Origin: Hydrogenibacillus schlegelii
GTDB taxonomy: Bacteria; Bacillota; Bacilli; Thermicanales; DSM-22653
Direction: 5' to 3'
Assembly (NCBI RefSeq): GCF_001653195.1
Contig: NZ_JXBB01000001.1
Span: forward strand, 1-64,000
Length of the DNA stretch: 64,000 nucleotides
The position numbers and the translations under genes are program-made. Each line of letters begins with the position of its first letter. Position 1 is the stretch's first letter. Positions 10,221 to 20,446 of the stretch are shown here, piece after piece. A model generated the notes under the pieces. That model saw only the letters and a program-made list of their open reading frames with translations. It searched no databases and had not been told where the DNA came from.

Positions 10221-12191
10221 ATGGGGGAAGAACTGGCCCTTCTCTCTCCGCAAGAAATACAGGACAAAAAACGCGCCCTATGGCGCGCGTGGGAAGCGTA
10301 TGTGAGCGACCGTCGCGTCGAGTCCGGGTTGCGCGCATCCGTCCTTGAATCGTGGAAACGCAGCCAATCGCTCGGGATCCAACCCGAACAAAAGAAGGCG
10401 CGGTACCTTCACGAAATCGATGACGTCATCGAATGGAGAAGGCAATCGGAGTTTTTTTTGACGGCGATCCCCGTTTTAGAACATATTTTCGATCAAATCA
10501 ACGTCACCAAACACTTGCTGACGTTGACCGACGCCGGCGGCCGGATCATCTATCTTCAAGGGGAGCCTTCGATCCTCAAAAAGGCGGAAACCATGCTCTT
10601 CGTCCTCGGGGCGGACTGGAGCGAGCCGTCGGTCGGAACGAACGCCATCGGCACCTCTCTCTATCTGCAAAAACCGATTCAAATCTTTTCATATGAACAT
10701 TTTGCTCAAGCCGCTCACGACTGGGTCTGCTCCGCCGCACCGGTGACCGATCCCCATACCGGTCAAGTGCTCGGAATCGTCGATTTGACGGCGCCGTATG
10801 AATACGCCCAGCCGCACACCCTGGGCATCGCCAAAATGATCGCCGTGCAAATTCAAAAAGAATACACCAGAATATCTGATAATTTGAGGAAACATTTATA
10901 TGACGAATATATGAATGCTCGAAAGCGCTGGCCCGGCGAGCCGATCCTTCTCTTCGACAGCGCCCTGCAGATGCTCACCCAGAGCCCGGAAGCGCAAGCC
11001 ACGCTCCAAGAACTTCAAAAACGGCATTCATCGCGCTCCATATTGGCGGATATCCGCGAAACCCTCCTCGCCTGCCCCGAGCTCGAATATACGTTTGAGC
11101 TGACGGATACGGGCTATGAGGCGACGGCCGTCGCCCTGATCCGGAAAAACGAACGCATCGGTTTTCTCGTTTTCTTGCGCCGGCGCTCCCGGCAGCGCCG
11201 TGTTTCTGCTCCCTCCATCCGCCCCGTCTTCCACACCCCCTGGGACACGATCATCGGAAGCTCCCCGGCGATGCAACATGCCATCCAACGCGCCAAAATC
11301 GTAGCCGCGACCGATGTTCCGGTGCTGATCACCGGTGAGAGCGGAACCGGAAAAGAACGGTTTGCCCAGGCGATCCATGAAGCCAGCACCCGCCATCCGC
11401 ACCCGTTCGTCGCCGTAAACATCGCCGCCATCCCCCGTGAGCTGATCGCCAGCGAGCTGTTCGGCTATGAACCCGGCGCCTTTACGGGAGCGAATCCCAA
11501 AGGCAAAAAAGGAAAATTTGAAGAAGCCCATGGCGGCACGCTGTTCCTCGATGAAATCGGCGACATGCCGCTTGAGCTTCAAGTGTATTTGCTGAGAGTC
11601 CTGCAAGAAAAGAAGATCATGCGCCTCGGCTCCTCGAATGCCCGGCCGGTCGATGTGCGCATCATCGCCGCCACCAATCATAATCTCGCCGAGCGCATCG
11701 CCCAAGGCGCCTTTCGGCTGGATCTTTTTTACCGTCTGAATGTCGTCGAGATCGCGCTGCCTCCGCTGCGCGAGCGCGCGCAGGACATCCTCTTGCTTGC
11801 CGAATTCTTTTTGGATAAGTTCGCCAAGCAATACGGAAAACCCGCCGCGTCCTTTGACCCCGACGTCGTCCGCTTGTTTGAACGCTACGCCTGGCCGGGC
11901 AATGTCAGAGAACTGCAAAATGTTGTAGAGCATGCCGTCATCTTTTCCACCGGAAGCGTGATTTCACTCAACCACTTACCGAGTTACTTACTTAACAAGG
12001 CGCCGGATTCCGATTCGCTCCCGCTCGACCCGCTGGAGCGCGAAGAGAAAAAAATGATCGATTACTGGTTGCAAAAAGCAAACGGAAATGTGAGCGAAGT
12101 GGCCCGACGGCTCAATCGCTCGCGGGCGACCATATATCGCAAGATTAAACAGTACGGACTCAACCTTTCAAAATACTCTAATATAGATTAG
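10221..12191 (+). CDS. acxR: Sigma-54-dependent activator of acetone catabolism (AcoR/AcxR type)
   Basis: A 656-residue enhancer-binding protein. The N-terminal third holds an AcoR-type GAF sensor (about residues 70-215, with [16 protein letters not shown]). The centre holds a complete AAA+ sigma-54 interaction domain: Walker A GESGTGKE, the GAFTGA loop in EPGAFTGAN, Walker [12 protein letters not shown] and the arginine-finger region. The end holds a Fis-type helix-turn-helix ([20 protein letters not shown]). It should sense acetone or a metabolite and activate the -24/-12 promoter of the divergent acxABC operon. The ATG at 10221 is chosen because AAGGAGGTG lies just upstream; longer frames lack a site. 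rpoN follows after 51 bases. Confidence 0.92.
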   Translation: MGEELALLSPQEIQDKKRALWRAWEAYVSDRRVESGLRASVLESWKRSQSLGIQPEQKKARYLHEIDDVIEWRRQSEFFLTAIPVLEHIFDQINVTKHLLTLTDAGGRIIYLQGEPSILKKAETMLFVLGADWSEPSVGTNAIGTSLYLQKPIQIFSYEHFAQAAHDWVCSAAPVTDPHTGQVLGIVDLTAPYEYAQPHTLGIAKMIAVQIQKEYTRISDNLRKHLYDEYMNARKRWPGEPILLFDSALQMLTQSPEAQATLQELQKRHSSRSILADIRETLLACPELEYTFELTDTGYEATAVALIRKNERIGFLVFLRRRSRQRRVSAPSIRPVFHTPWDTIIGSSPAMQHAIQRAKIVAATDVPVLITGESGTGKERFAQAIHEASTRHPHPFVAVNIAAIPRELIASELFGYEPGAFTGANPKGKKGKFEEAHGGTLFLDEIGDMPLELQVYLLRVLQEKKIMRLGSSNARPVDVRIIAATNHNLAERIAQGAFRLDLFYRLNVVEIALPPLRERAQDILLLAEFFLDKFAKQYGKPAASFDPDVVRLFERYAWPGNVRELQNVVEHAVIFSTGSVISLNHLPSYLLNKAPDSDSLPLDPLEREEKKMIDYWLQKANGNVSEVARRLNRSRATIYRKIKQYGLNLSKYSNID

Positions 12192-12242
12192 CGCAAAAAA
12201 GCAAAAGTCCCAAGGAAAACGGCGGAGAAAGGGGGGCCAAAG

Positions 12243-13616
12243 ATGAGCGAACCGGCCGTCCGTCTCGAACCGTCCCTCAAAACCGAACTCCGGATCACCG
12301 CCGAGCTGAAACAATCGCTGGATCTCCTCATGCTCGGCCTCCCCGAGCTCACATCGTATATCGACGAACTCGCGCGTGAAAATCCGGCGCTTCACGTCGA
12401 TCCTCCCCTCTGGCAGACGTCCGGATGGGCGACCGGCCGTCCGCGGAGCAAAAATCGACGGATCTCGAACGAAAGCGATCCGTATGACCCGCTCTCCGCC
12501 CTCCGGGCGCCGGCACCCTCGCTCTCCGATCGCCTGAAAGCCGAGCTCCGCATGCGCCCGCTTGACTCCCGGCTTTTACGCGATGCCTGTCTCATCGTCG
12601 ATGCCCTGGATGAACGGGGGTTCCTTGGCGTCCCGCTGGAAGCGCTTGCGGAACGCTTTGCCCGTCCGCTTGCGCGTCTTGAAGCCGCCCTCGTCATCGT
12701 CCAGTCGCTTGATCCTCCCGGCATCGGCGCCCGGAACCTGCGCGAATGCCTCCACCTTCAGCACCGGCGGCTCGGGGAACCTCTTCCAGTTTTGTCCGCC
12801 ATCATCGACGAACACCTGGAAGACGTCGCCAGGGGACGGCTTGAGGCCATCGCCCGGCGGCTGTGCGTCCCGATCGAAGCGGTCGTCGAAGCCGTGGCGC
12901 TCCTCAAAACGTTTAACCCGCGGCCCGGCGGCGAATTCGCCGTCGAAGCGCCCGTGTACGTCATCCCCGAAGCGGCCGTCCAAAACGACGCGGGGACGCT
13001 CACGGTGATCCTCTACGACGACGTGTTGCCCCGCCTCTCGATCGACCCCGCGTTTGCCCGAATGGAACGCCGACTCGATCTCGATCCCCGCACGCGCAAT
13101 TATGTCTCCCGAAAAATCGCCCACGCCTGCAAGCTAATCGATCAGGTTGAGGCGCGGAAGGCGACTTTAGCGCGCGTGCTGGAGGCGGTCGTCCGCCGGC
13201 AGCGGGAAGCCTTTCTCCACGGACCGGAGCGACTGAAGCCGCTTACGATGCAGGTCATCGCCGAGGATGTCGGGCTCAGCGTCTCGACGATCTCCCGCAC
13301 GGTGCGCGAAAAGCACATCGAAACGCCGTGGGGGGTCATCGAATTCAAACGCCTGTTCCCTTCGCCGGTCGGCGGTAGCGGCGATGAAGCCACGCCGACG
13401 ACATCCGATGCCATCATCCGCAAGATCAAAGCCTATATCGATGCCGAAGACAAAACAAATCCACTGTCCGACGAGGCGCTGGCCGCCCTGCTCCATCAAG
13501 AGGGGGTCCCCGTCTCCCGCCGGACAGTGGCCAAGTATCGCGCGATGGCGGGCATCCCTTCGTCCCATCAGCGCCGGAGCCCGGGAAACGGACGCTCCGT
13601 TACAACGACTCCTTAG
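12243..13616 (+). CDS. rpoN: RNA polymerase sigma-54 factor
   Basis: A 457-residue RpoN. It has the Gln/Leu-rich activator-interacting region I (about 15-55), the core-binding domain, the DNA-contacting helix-turn-helix (LSVSTISRTVREKHIETPWG) and a C-terminal RpoN box SRRTVAKYRA with one change from the usual ARRTVAKYRE. It directs RNA polymerase to -24/-12 promoters. The ATG at 12243 follows AAAGGGGGG. It lies 51 bases after the activator gene and is probably co-transcribed. This places activator, sigma factor and target promoter in one locus. Whether this is the sole rpoN of the genome is unknown. Confidence 0.95.
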   Translation: MSEPAVRLEPSLKTELRITAELKQSLDLLMLGLPELTSYIDELARENPALHVDPPLWQTSGWATGRPRSKNRRISNESDPYDPLSALRAPAPSLSDRLKAELRMRPLDSRLLRDACLIVDALDERGFLGVPLEALAERFARPLARLEAALVIVQSLDPPGIGARNLRECLHLQHRRLGEPLPVLSAIIDEHLEDVARGRLEAIARRLCVPIEAVVEAVALLKTFNPRPGGEFAVEAPVYVIPEAAVQNDAGTLTVILYDDVLPRLSIDPAFARMERRLDLDPRTRNYVSRKIAHACKLIDQVEARKATLARVLEAVVRRQREAFLHGPERLKPLTMQVIAEDVGLSVSTISRTVREKHIETPWGVIEFKRLFPSPVGGSGDEATPTTSDAIIRKIKAYIDAEDKTNPLSDEALAALLHQEGVPVSRRTVAKYRAMAGIPSSHQRRSPGNGRSVTTTP

Positions 13617-13665
13617 CTTCCGGCGCTTCCAGATCGAGACGCGAATAGGCCCGTGTTCGCGTTTC

Positions 13666-13696
13666 GGCGGAGATGCCCGTCGGACGCATCTCCGCC
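13666..13696. terminator. Hairpin between convergent rpoN and the carboxyltransferase gene
   Basis: GGCGGAGATGC and GCATCTCCGCC form a perfect 11-bp stem with a 9-base loop, placed exactly in the 101-base gap between two convergent genes. There is no U-tract, so it may be a weak or factor-assisted bidirectional terminator. Confidence 0.5.
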
Positions 13697-13717
13697 CCGA
13701 AGCGGTCTTTAAAGCCG

Positions 13718-15244
13718 TCAGAGGATCGTCGCATGCTTGCGCCGCGGGAGTTCAATGTGTTTTTCGCGGAAGAGCTCAAAATAACGCATCAGTTGGGTTC
13801 TCAGTTCCTTCGGCGGGATGAGCTCGTCGACGACGAGCTCCCCGGCGAGCTTGTAGATGTCGTAGCCGGCCCGATATTCCGCCCGCAACCGTTCGACGAG
13901 GCGCTTTCGTTCCTCCGGATCTTCGATCGCCTGGATTTTGTTGTAATAGACGGCGTTCACCGCCGCCTCCGGTCCCATGACCGCGATCTCCGCCGACGGG
14001 AGCGCCAGCGTCACGTCCGGATGGAACGCCGGCCCCGACATGGCGTAGATCCCCGCCCCGTACGCCTTCCGGACGACGACGCTCACCCGCGGCACCGTCG
14101 CGCTCGCCGTGGCGAAGATGAACTTCCGCCCCCGCCGGAGGATGGCGTTTTGCTCGACCAGGGTCCCGACCATGAACCCCGGCGTGTCGACGAGATAGAG
14201 GAGCGGGATGTTGTAGGCGTCGCACAGCCAGACGAACTCCGCCCCCTTGTCGGCCGACTCCGGAAAGATCGTCCCGCCTTTGACCGCCGGCTGGTTGGCG
14301 ACGATGCCGATCACCTCGCCGCCGAGGCGGGCAAAGCCGGTCACGAGCTCCGGCGCGTACATCGCCTTCACTTCGAGAAAGCTTTCGGCGTCGACGATCG
14401 CCTCGATGAGGTGCCGAACGTCGTACGGTCGGTTCGGATCCTCCGGGAGGATGGCGTCGATTTCCTCCGGGTCCCGGGCCGGGTCGACCGGCGGTGCGGA
14501 CGGCGGCCGGCCGTCGCTCGAGTCGGGGAGGTAGGACAAGATCCGTCGGACGAGGGCCGCCGCCTCTTCCTCGCTTTCGGCGACGAAGTGGACCGAGCCG
14601 CTTTTTTTGGCGTGCACCTCGACGCCGCCCAGCGCCTCCGGCGTCACCTTCTGCCCGATCGCCACCTCGACCATCCGCGGCGAGGCGATGGCCATCGCCG
14701 CATCTTTCATCATCACGAGCAGATCGGTGAACACCGGCGTGTACGCCGTCCCGGCGAAACACGTCCCGTAGAGGACGCCGATCTGCGGCACCGCGCCGGA
14801 CAGGAGGCTGTGCATGTAGTAAAACTCGCCGATGCTTCCCGGATCGACGTGGTGGCCGCCCGTTTCATCGATCCGGGCGCCGGACGAATCGACGAGGTAG
14901 ACGATCGGCCGCCGGGCCCGAAGCGCCGCCTTCTGCGCGGCGAGAAACTTCTGGGCATGGCGGACGCCGACCGAACCGGCCTTCACCGTATAGTCGCTGG
15001 CGATGAAAAAGACCGGTCGGCCGTCGATCGTCCCGCTCCCGGTCACGACGCCGTCGGCGGCGAGCTCCGGATCGTCGTAGCGGGCGAACGTCCCCGTCTC
15101 GGTTTCGACGGCGTCGAAAAAAAGCCGCAGCCGATCCCGGACAAAAAGCTTCCCGGCCGCCCGCTGCCGCTCGTGCCCCCGGGGTGGCCCGCCCTGTCGG
15201 ATGCGTTCCCGTTCTTCGATCAGGCGCCGTTCCCGCTCGCCCAT
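13718..15244 (-). CDS. Acyl-CoA carboxylase carboxyltransferase, probably methylcrotonyl-CoA carboxylase beta
   Basis: A 508-residue carboxyltransferase of the PccB/MccB family. It has N- and C-terminal crotonase-fold halves and the oxyanion-hole motifs around SSGARIDE and AYGAGIYAMSG. The neighbours (acyl-CoA dehydrogenase, acyl-CoA ligase, separate biotinyl protein, biotin carboxylase, HMG-CoA lyase) match the Bacillus yngE-J set. That makes 3-methylcrotonyl-CoA of the leucine pathway the likeliest substrate. Propionyl-CoA cannot be excluded. The ATG at 15244 begins a basic, charged N-terminus typical of the family. It is the last gene of this minus-strand cluster. Confidence 0.88.
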   Translation of the reverse strand: MGERERRLIEERERIRQGGPPRGHERQRAAGKLFVRDRLRLFFDAVETETGTFARYDDPELAADGVVTGSGTIDGRPVFFIASDYTVKAGSVGVRHAQKFLAAQKAALRARRPIVYLVDSSGARIDETGGHHVDPGSIGEFYYMHSLLSGAVPQIGVLYGTCFAGTAYTPVFTDLLVMMKDAAMAIASPRMVEVAIGQKVTPEALGGVEVHAKKSGSVHFVAESEEEAAALVRRILSYLPDSSDGRPPSAPPVDPARDPEEIDAILPEDPNRPYDVRHLIEAIVDAESFLEVKAMYAPELVTGFARLGGEVIGIVANQPAVKGGTIFPESADKGAEFVWLCDAYNIPLLYLVDTPGFMVGTLVEQNAILRRGRKFIFATASATVPRVSVVVRKAYGAGIYAMSGPAFHPDVTLALPSAEIAVMGPEAAVNAVYYNKIQAIEDPEERKRLVERLRAEYRAGYDIYKLAGELVVDELIPPKELRTQLMRYFELFREKHIELPRRKHATIL

Positions 15245-15355
15245 CGTCCCCCTCCTTCGTCCAAATCAAGCGCATCGTCGCGTTCGCCCCGGCGGCCGCC
15301 GGCAAGCGCCCGACGGCCGGTCGGGCGAAAACCGCCCGCTTCAGAACTTCCCGCC

Positions 15356-16552
15356 TCAGTATGATCGCGGGAGATCAAGCGCTCGCTCGGCGATGAAGTT
15401 GAGGAGCATCTCGTTGTTGACGGGCGCCGTCTTCATGAGCCGGGCCGGCGCCAGCATCTGAATGAAGCGGTATTCCTTGGCGAAGCCGTTCCCGCCGTGG
15501 GTCTGAATCGCCTGATCGACGGCCCGAAACGCCGTTTCCGAAGCGAGGAGCTTGGCCATGCTCGCCCAGAGCCCGACGTCCCGCCCCGGCGCCCCCCGGT
15601 CGTAGGCCCGGGCGGCTTCGTATGTCAGAAGGCGGGCCGCCTCTTTTTCCGCAAAAAGCCGGGCCAGCGGATGCTGTACCCCCTGATAGGCGCCGATCGG
15701 CGTCTCGCCGAACACCCGCCGCTCCCGGGCATAGGCGGCCGCCCGCATGAGGGCGAGCTCCGCCATGCCGACCCCTTTGGCCGCAAAGAGAATCCGCTCC
15801 GGATTCAGGGCGTGAAAAAGGACCTCCGTGCCCCGGTGCTCCGGCCCGATCCGGGCCTCTTCCGGCACTTTGACCCCGTCGAAATAGACGACGAACTGCC
15901 CGAAACCCTCGATGCCGACGGTCTCCATCGGCTGAAGCGAAAGGCCCGGCGTCCCGTTTTCGACGAGAAAAAGCCCGAGGCCGTGCCGCCGGCTGCCGAA
16001 CGACCGCTCCGCCTCCTCTGCCGGCATCGTCCGGGCGACGACGACGATCCAGTCCGCCCGGTCGGCACCGGTGATCCACGCCTTGTGGCCGTCGAGGCGG
16101 TAGCCGCTCCCTTCCCGGCGGGCGAACGTGCGGATGTTGAAGCTGTTCGTCCCGGCCTCCGGTTCGGTGATGGCAAAGGCCATCTTGAGGCGGCCCTCGG
16201 CGATCGGCGGCAAAAACCGCCGCTTCTGCGCTTCCGTCCCGCCGCGGACGATCGCGAGGGCATCCATCGTCGTGAGCACCGCCAGGACGTTCGCGAGTCC
16301 GTGCGCCGCCAACCGCTCCATGGCGATGGTCATCGCCGTCAGGCCGAGGCCGGTCCCGCCGTAGGCTTCCGGCACGAGGGCGCCGAAAAGGCCGAGCTCG
16401 GCGAGCACGCCCCAGAGTTCTTCCGGGTACGTCCCTTCATCGTAGATCATTCGGTGGTACGCGTCCAGCTTCGGCCTGAGTTTCTTGAGGGCCACGTCGA
16501 CCGCCGCGACGACCATCCGTTCCGTCTCGCTCCACGCGGCCGGTGGAAGCAT
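15356..16552 (-). CDS. Acyl-CoA dehydrogenase, probably isovaleryl-CoA dehydrogenase
   Basis: A 398-residue flavoprotein with the three-domain acyl-CoA dehydrogenase layout: all-alpha N-terminus, the FAD-binding beta domain starting at AFAITEPEAGTN, and a C-terminal helical bundle including IQTHGGNGFAKEYRFIQM. It would oxidise isovaleryl-CoA to 3-methylcrotonyl-CoA, feeding the carboxylase encoded on either side. Chain-length specificity is inferred from the cluster only. The gene sits between the acyl-CoA ligase and the carboxyltransferase, all on the minus strand and probably one operon. Confidence 0.86.
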   Translation of the reverse strand: MLPPAAWSETERMVVAAVDVALKKLRPKLDAYHRMIYDEGTYPEELWGVLAELGLFGALVPEAYGGTGLGLTAMTIAMERLAAHGLANVLAVLTTMDALAIVRGGTEAQKRRFLPPIAEGRLKMAFAITEPEAGTNSFNIRTFARREGSGYRLDGHKAWITGADRADWIVVVARTMPAEEAERSFGSRRHGLGLFLVENGTPGLSLQPMETVGIEGFGQFVVYFDGVKVPEEARIGPEHRGTEVLFHALNPERILFAAKGVGMAELALMRAAAYARERRVFGETPIGAYQGVQHPLARLFAEKEAARLLTYEAARAYDRGAPGRDVGLWASMAKLLASETAFRAVDQAIQTHGGNGFAKEYRFIQMLAPARLMKTAPVNNEMLLNFIAERALDLPRSY

Positions 16553-16582
16553 CGTCTCTCACCCTTTCTTTTTTCCGGCCGA

Positions 16583-18574
16583 TCACAGCTCGCCTCGCTC
16601 CCGAAGCGCCTTGAGCTCGGCGATCGCATCGGGATTGTCGAGGGTCGTCAGATCCCCGGCGACGTCGCCTTTGAGCCGGAGTTCCCGGAGCAGCCGCCGC
16701 ATGATCTTCCCGCTCCGGGTCCGGGGGAGCGTCGGCACGATGAACACCCGTGCCGGCCGGGCGTACGCGCCGATCTCCCGGACGATCGCCTCGGCGAACT
16801 CTCGCTCGAGGGCCTCCCGGGCCGCCCGATCCGTCGCCGCCACCCCGCTCCGGAGGATGACGAACGCGACCGGCACCTCCCCCCGGATCGGGTCCGGTTC
16901 GCCGACCACCGCCGCCTCGGCGACGGCCGGGTGGTTGATGAGCGCCGCCTCGAGCTCCATCGTCCCGATCCGGTGGCCCGACACGTTGATCACGTCGTCG
17001 ACCCGGCCGGTCACCCAGAGCTGCCCGTCCGGATCGAGGATGGCCGCGTCGCCGGAAAAATACTTCCCCGGGATGCGGCTGAAGTAAATTTCCCGGTACC
17101 GCTCCGGATCGCCCCACACCGTCCGGGCGAGGGACGGAAACGGCCGCGTGAGGACGAGGAAGCCGAGCTCCCCCGCCGGCACCGGCTGCCCGAATTCGTC
17201 GACGACTTCCGCCGCGTAGCCCGGCAGCGGATGGCCTGCCGCCCCCGGCTTCGTCGGCGAAAGCCCGACGATGCTCGACGCCCACGCCGTTCCCGTCTCC
17301 GTCTGGCCGTACGTGTTGTTCACGAAAATCCGCCCGCCGCCCAGCCGTTCCTTCGTCCAGTGGTACGTCTCCGGGTCGAGCGGCTCGCCGACGAGGGCGA
17401 CGAGCTCGAGGTCCTCGGTTCCATGAATCCAGTCGTCCCCCGCCCGACGGAGCATGCGAAGCAGCGTCGGCGCGGTGAACACCTTGTTGACCCGATAGCG
17501 GGCGAGGAGGTCGTAAAACCGCCCCGGCGTCGGATGATCCGGCGCCCCCTCGTAGACGACGAGCGTCGCCCCGTGGGCCAACCCCCCGACGAGGGCAAAA
17601 ATCGGAAACGTCAACCACCCGACATCCGCCGTGCACCAGTAGACGTCGTCGTCTTGAAGGTTTAAGCTCCACTTGACGTTGGCGTAGGCGCCGACGAGAA
17701 AGCCGATGCCCGAATGGACGAGCCCTTTCGGCTTTGCCGTCGTCCCGGACGTATAGATGACGAACCCCGGCGCGTTCGCCTCCACCGGCACGACCGGCGC
17801 CGGCTTCGCGATCCCGGCGACGAATTCGTCGTACCCGACGTCCCGTCCGCCCATCGGAACCGGTTCCTCCGGAAACCGCCGGGCGACGACGATCCGCTCG
17901 ATGCCGTCCAGGCCCTGAAGCGCCCCGTCGAGCGTCGCCTTGAGCGGAACCCTCCGTCCCCGCCGGACGGTGTAGTCGGCGGTCAGCACCAGCTTCGGTC
18001 GAAAATCCCGAAGCCGCTCCCGAATCGCCTCTTCCGAAAAGCCGGCAAAGAGCACCGTGTAGATCGCCCCGATCCGCGTCAGGGCGTGGATGTAAATGAA
18101 CGTCTCCGGCGCGTTCGTCATGTACACGGCGACCCGGTCGCCCGTCCCGACGCCGGCCCGCCGGAGCGCCGCCGCCAAGCGGCCGACCGCATCGACCAGC
18201 TCCCGGTACGTCCACACCTCCCGACGGCCGTCTTCCCGCTCGTAAAAAAGCGCCACCTTGTTTTTCCGCGCCGGCAGGTGCCGATCGAGACAGTTGTAAC
18301 AGACGTTCGAAAGGCCGCCGACAAAATACCGAAACCGCTCGATCGTCCCTTCGACGAGCGTATGCCAGGGAGAAAACCAGGCGAGCTCCCCGGCGATCCG
18401 CGCCCAGTACCGCTCCGGCGCGAGGCGGGCTTCCTCCAGAAGCGCCGCCGCCTCCAAATCGGAAAGCGGCGCCTTCCGGCGAAGGACCTCCGTCGGCGGC
18501 TCGAGGGACTTCCCGACGTAGATCGCCCCGCCCGCCTCAAGGTTTCCGTCTCGAACCGTCCCCCGCTCCTCCAT
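16583..18574 (-). CDS. AMP-forming acyl-CoA synthetase of the leucine/isovalerate cluster
   Basis: A 663-residue Acs/PrpE-type ligase with the adenylate loop YTSGTTAKPKG, NNTYGQTETG, YFSGDAA and the C-terminal lysine motif RSGKIMRR. In the comparable Bacillus yng cluster a ligase sits at the same place (yngI), so activation of isovalerate or another short branched acid is likely. Acetate or propionate are alternatives. It starts at 18574 with GGAGCG upstream, 30 bases before the dehydrogenase gene. This is the second Acs-like ligase in the window, after the acetone-operon one. Confidence 0.85.
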   Translation of the reverse strand: MEERGTVRDGNLEAGGAIYVGKSLEPPTEVLRRKAPLSDLEAAALLEEARLAPERYWARIAGELAWFSPWHTLVEGTIERFRYFVGGLSNVCYNCLDRHLPARKNKVALFYEREDGRREVWTYRELVDAVGRLAAALRRAGVGTGDRVAVYMTNAPETFIYIHALTRIGAIYTVLFAGFSEEAIRERLRDFRPKLVLTADYTVRRGRRVPLKATLDGALQGLDGIERIVVARRFPEEPVPMGGRDVGYDEFVAGIAKPAPVVPVEANAPGFVIYTSGTTAKPKGLVHSGIGFLVGAYANVKWSLNLQDDDVYWCTADVGWLTFPIFALVGGLAHGATLVVYEGAPDHPTPGRFYDLLARYRVNKVFTAPTLLRMLRRAGDDWIHGTEDLELVALVGEPLDPETYHWTKERLGGGRIFVNNTYGQTETGTAWASSIVGLSPTKPGAAGHPLPGYAAEVVDEFGQPVPAGELGFLVLTRPFPSLARTVWGDPERYREIYFSRIPGKYFSGDAAILDPDGQLWVTGRVDDVINVSGHRIGTMELEAALINHPAVAEAAVVGEPDPIRGEVPVAFVILRSGVAATDRAAREALEREFAEAIVREIGAYARPARVFIVPTLPRTRSGKIMRRLLRELRLKGDVAGDLTTLDNPDAIAELKALRERGEL

Positions 18575-18759
18575 CCCCGTCGCTCCTTTCCCTCGGTTTT
18601 TCCTTTCCGCGCGGTTGTGCCTTCTTCATACCGGGCGTCGATTCTGTCATTTCATCGCCGAAGTTTCCGTCCCCGCTCAGGTCGGCCGCCAACCAGGCGT
18701 CCGGCGCACCTTCGGCTTTTCCCGTTCGCTCTCCTCCGGCGACCCGAACCCGGTGCCGG

Positions 18760-18978
18760 TTACGGCGCCGGCGCCAGGCGGACGAGCACCTCTCCTTCGT
18801 CGACGTACTCCCCTTCGCCCTTCACGATCGCCTCGACCGTCCCGGCGAATTCCGCCGCGACCGGGATCTCCATCTTCATCGACTCGAGGATGACCACCTC
18901 TTGGCCCGTTTCGACCCGTTCTCCGGGACGAACGAGGACTTTCCACACCGTGCCGCTCATCGGTGCCCGCACGTCCAT
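18760..18978 (-). CDS. Small biotinyl/lipoyl carrier protein
   Basis: A 72-residue stand-alone biotinyl domain. The biotin-accepting Lys35 lies in ESMKMEIP, flanked by the Gly-rich hairpins of the fold. It carries carboxybiotin between the biotin carboxylase encoded upstream and the carboxyltransferase at the end of the cluster, equivalent to Bacillus YngHB. Its 98-base distance to the biotin carboxylase gene and equal orientation imply co-transcription. Confidence 0.92.
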   Translation of the reverse strand: MDVRAPMSGTVWKVLVRPGERVETGQEVVILESMKMEIPVAAEFAGTVEAIVKGEGEYVDEGEVLVRLAPAP

Positions 18979-19076
18979 TGCTCAGCCCCCTAACCGTCTG
19001 GCCGGGATCGCCCCGGCCTTCTTTTGGCGCCCCGCTTGCCGGTCGGCGGCGCCGGATGCCTTTTGGCGCCGGGGTT

Positions 19077-20423
19077 TCATTCAGACGACGCCGGCCGCTT
19101 CAGCGCCTCGATCAACCCCGTGTCGTAGCGGCCCTCCACAAACGCCCGAGCGGCGACGATCGCCCGAAGGAGCGGGAGGTTCGTCTTCACGCCCTCGACG
19201 CTCGTCTCCGTCAGGGCGGCGGCCAGCCGCCCGAGCGCTTCCGACCGCGTCGCGCCGTGGACGACGATCTTCGCGAGCAGCGGATCGTAAAACGGTGTCA
19301 CCTTCGTTCCGGCCTCGATCCCCGCCTCGAGCCGCACCCCCTCCGGCCAGCGAACAGACGTCACCGCCCCCGGCGACGGGAGAAACGTCACCGGATCTTC
19401 GGCATAGAGCCGCACCTCGATCGCCGCTCCGTGCGGCACGATCGCCTCCTGCGCCCGGGGAAGCGGTTCACCGGCGGCGATCCGAAGCTGCCACTCGACG
19501 AGGTCGACGCCGGTGATCATTTCCGTCACCGGGTGTTCCACCTGAAGCCGCGTGTTCATCTCGATGAAGTAAAACCGCCCGGCGGGATCGACGATGAACT
19601 CCATCGTGCCGACGTTCCGGTACCCGATCGCCCGGGCGCCTAAGACCGCCGCCCGAAGGAGCGCCGCCCGGACGGACGGATCGAGGTTCGGCGCCGGCGC
19701 CTCCTCGACGACCTTCTGATGCCGCCGCTGAACGGAACAGTCCCGCTCGAAAAGATGGACGACGTTGCCGAAACGGTCCGCCGCCAGCTGCACCTCGACG
19801 TGCCGCGCCCCGCCGACCCATTTTTCCAAAAACAGCGTCCCGTCGCCGAAAAACCGCTCCGCCCGGGCGCTCGCCGCCTCGAACCGTTCCCGAAGCGCGG
19901 CCGGATCGTCGACCCGCTCCATCCCGATGCCGCCGCCGCCGGCGCCCGCTTTGATCAGGACGGGATAACCGATCGCCTCCGCCGCCGCGAGGGCCTCTTC
20001 GACCGATCGGACCCCGTCCGGCGTCCCCGGCACGACCGGGACGCCGGACGCCGCCATCCGCTTCCGCGCTTCCACCTTATCCCCCATCGCCCGGATGACG
20101 GCCGGGGGCGGTCCGACGAAGACGAGTCCGGCGGCCTCCACGGCGGAGGCAAACTCTGCCTTTTCCGACAAAAAGCCGTACCCGGGATGGATCGCCTCGG
20201 CGCCCGTCTTTTGCGCCGCTTCGAGGATCGCCGGGACGTTCAGGTAGCTTTCCCTGGCCGGCGGCGGCCCGATCCGGACTGCCTCGTCCGCCTCCCGGAC
20301 GTGCGGCGCCTCCCGGTCGGCGTCCGAATAGACGGCGACCGTCCGGAGGCCCATCGACCGGGCGGTGCGGATGATGCGCCGGGCGATCTCGCCGCGATTG
20401 GCGATAAGAAGCGTGCGGAACAT
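19077..20423 (-). CDS. Biotin carboxylase subunit of an acyl-CoA carboxylase
   Basis: A 448-residue ATP-grasp biotin carboxylase of AccC type. It has the N-terminal motif LIANRGEIARRI, the ATP loop KAGAGGGGIGM, the catalytic EMNTRLQVEHPVTE and the MEFIVD strand. No biotinyl domain is fused, matching the separate 72-residue carrier next door. The start is set at the ATG at 20423 behind GGGAGGG, because the conserved N-terminus begins MFRTLLIANRG. The longer open frame upstream is non-conserved. It supplies carboxybiotin for the carboxyltransferase at 13718-15244. Confidence 0.93.
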   Translation of the reverse strand: MFRTLLIANRGEIARRIIRTARSMGLRTVAVYSDADREAPHVREADEAVRIGPPPARESYLNVPAILEAAQKTGAEAIHPGYGFLSEKAEFASAVEAAGLVFVGPPPAVIRAMGDKVEARKRMAASGVPVVPGTPDGVRSVEEALAAAEAIGYPVLIKAGAGGGGIGMERVDDPAALRERFEAASARAERFFGDGTLFLEKWVGGARHVEVQLAADRFGNVVHLFERDCSVQRRHQKVVEEAPAPNLDPSVRAALLRAAVLGARAIGYRNVGTMEFIVDPAGRFYFIEMNTRLQVEHPVTEMITGVDLVEWQLRIAAGEPLPRAQEAIVPHGAAIEVRLYAEDPVTFLPSPGAVTSVRWPEGVRLEAGIEAGTKVTPFYDPLLAKIVVHGATRSEALGRLAAALTETSVEGVKTNLPLLRAIVAARAFVEGRYDTGLIEALKRPASSE

Positions 20424-20446
20424 CGGCTCCCTCCCGTCGCCTCTTC

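Noticed and set aside
10438-10700. Small frames inside the acxR-like gene
   Set aside because: They are out-of-frame with the GAF and AAA+ domains and show no own signals.
15497-17665. 722-codon open frame opposite the acyl-CoA dehydrogenase and ligase
   Set aside because: Arg/Pro-rich translation typical of a shadow frame; both sense genes are clear.
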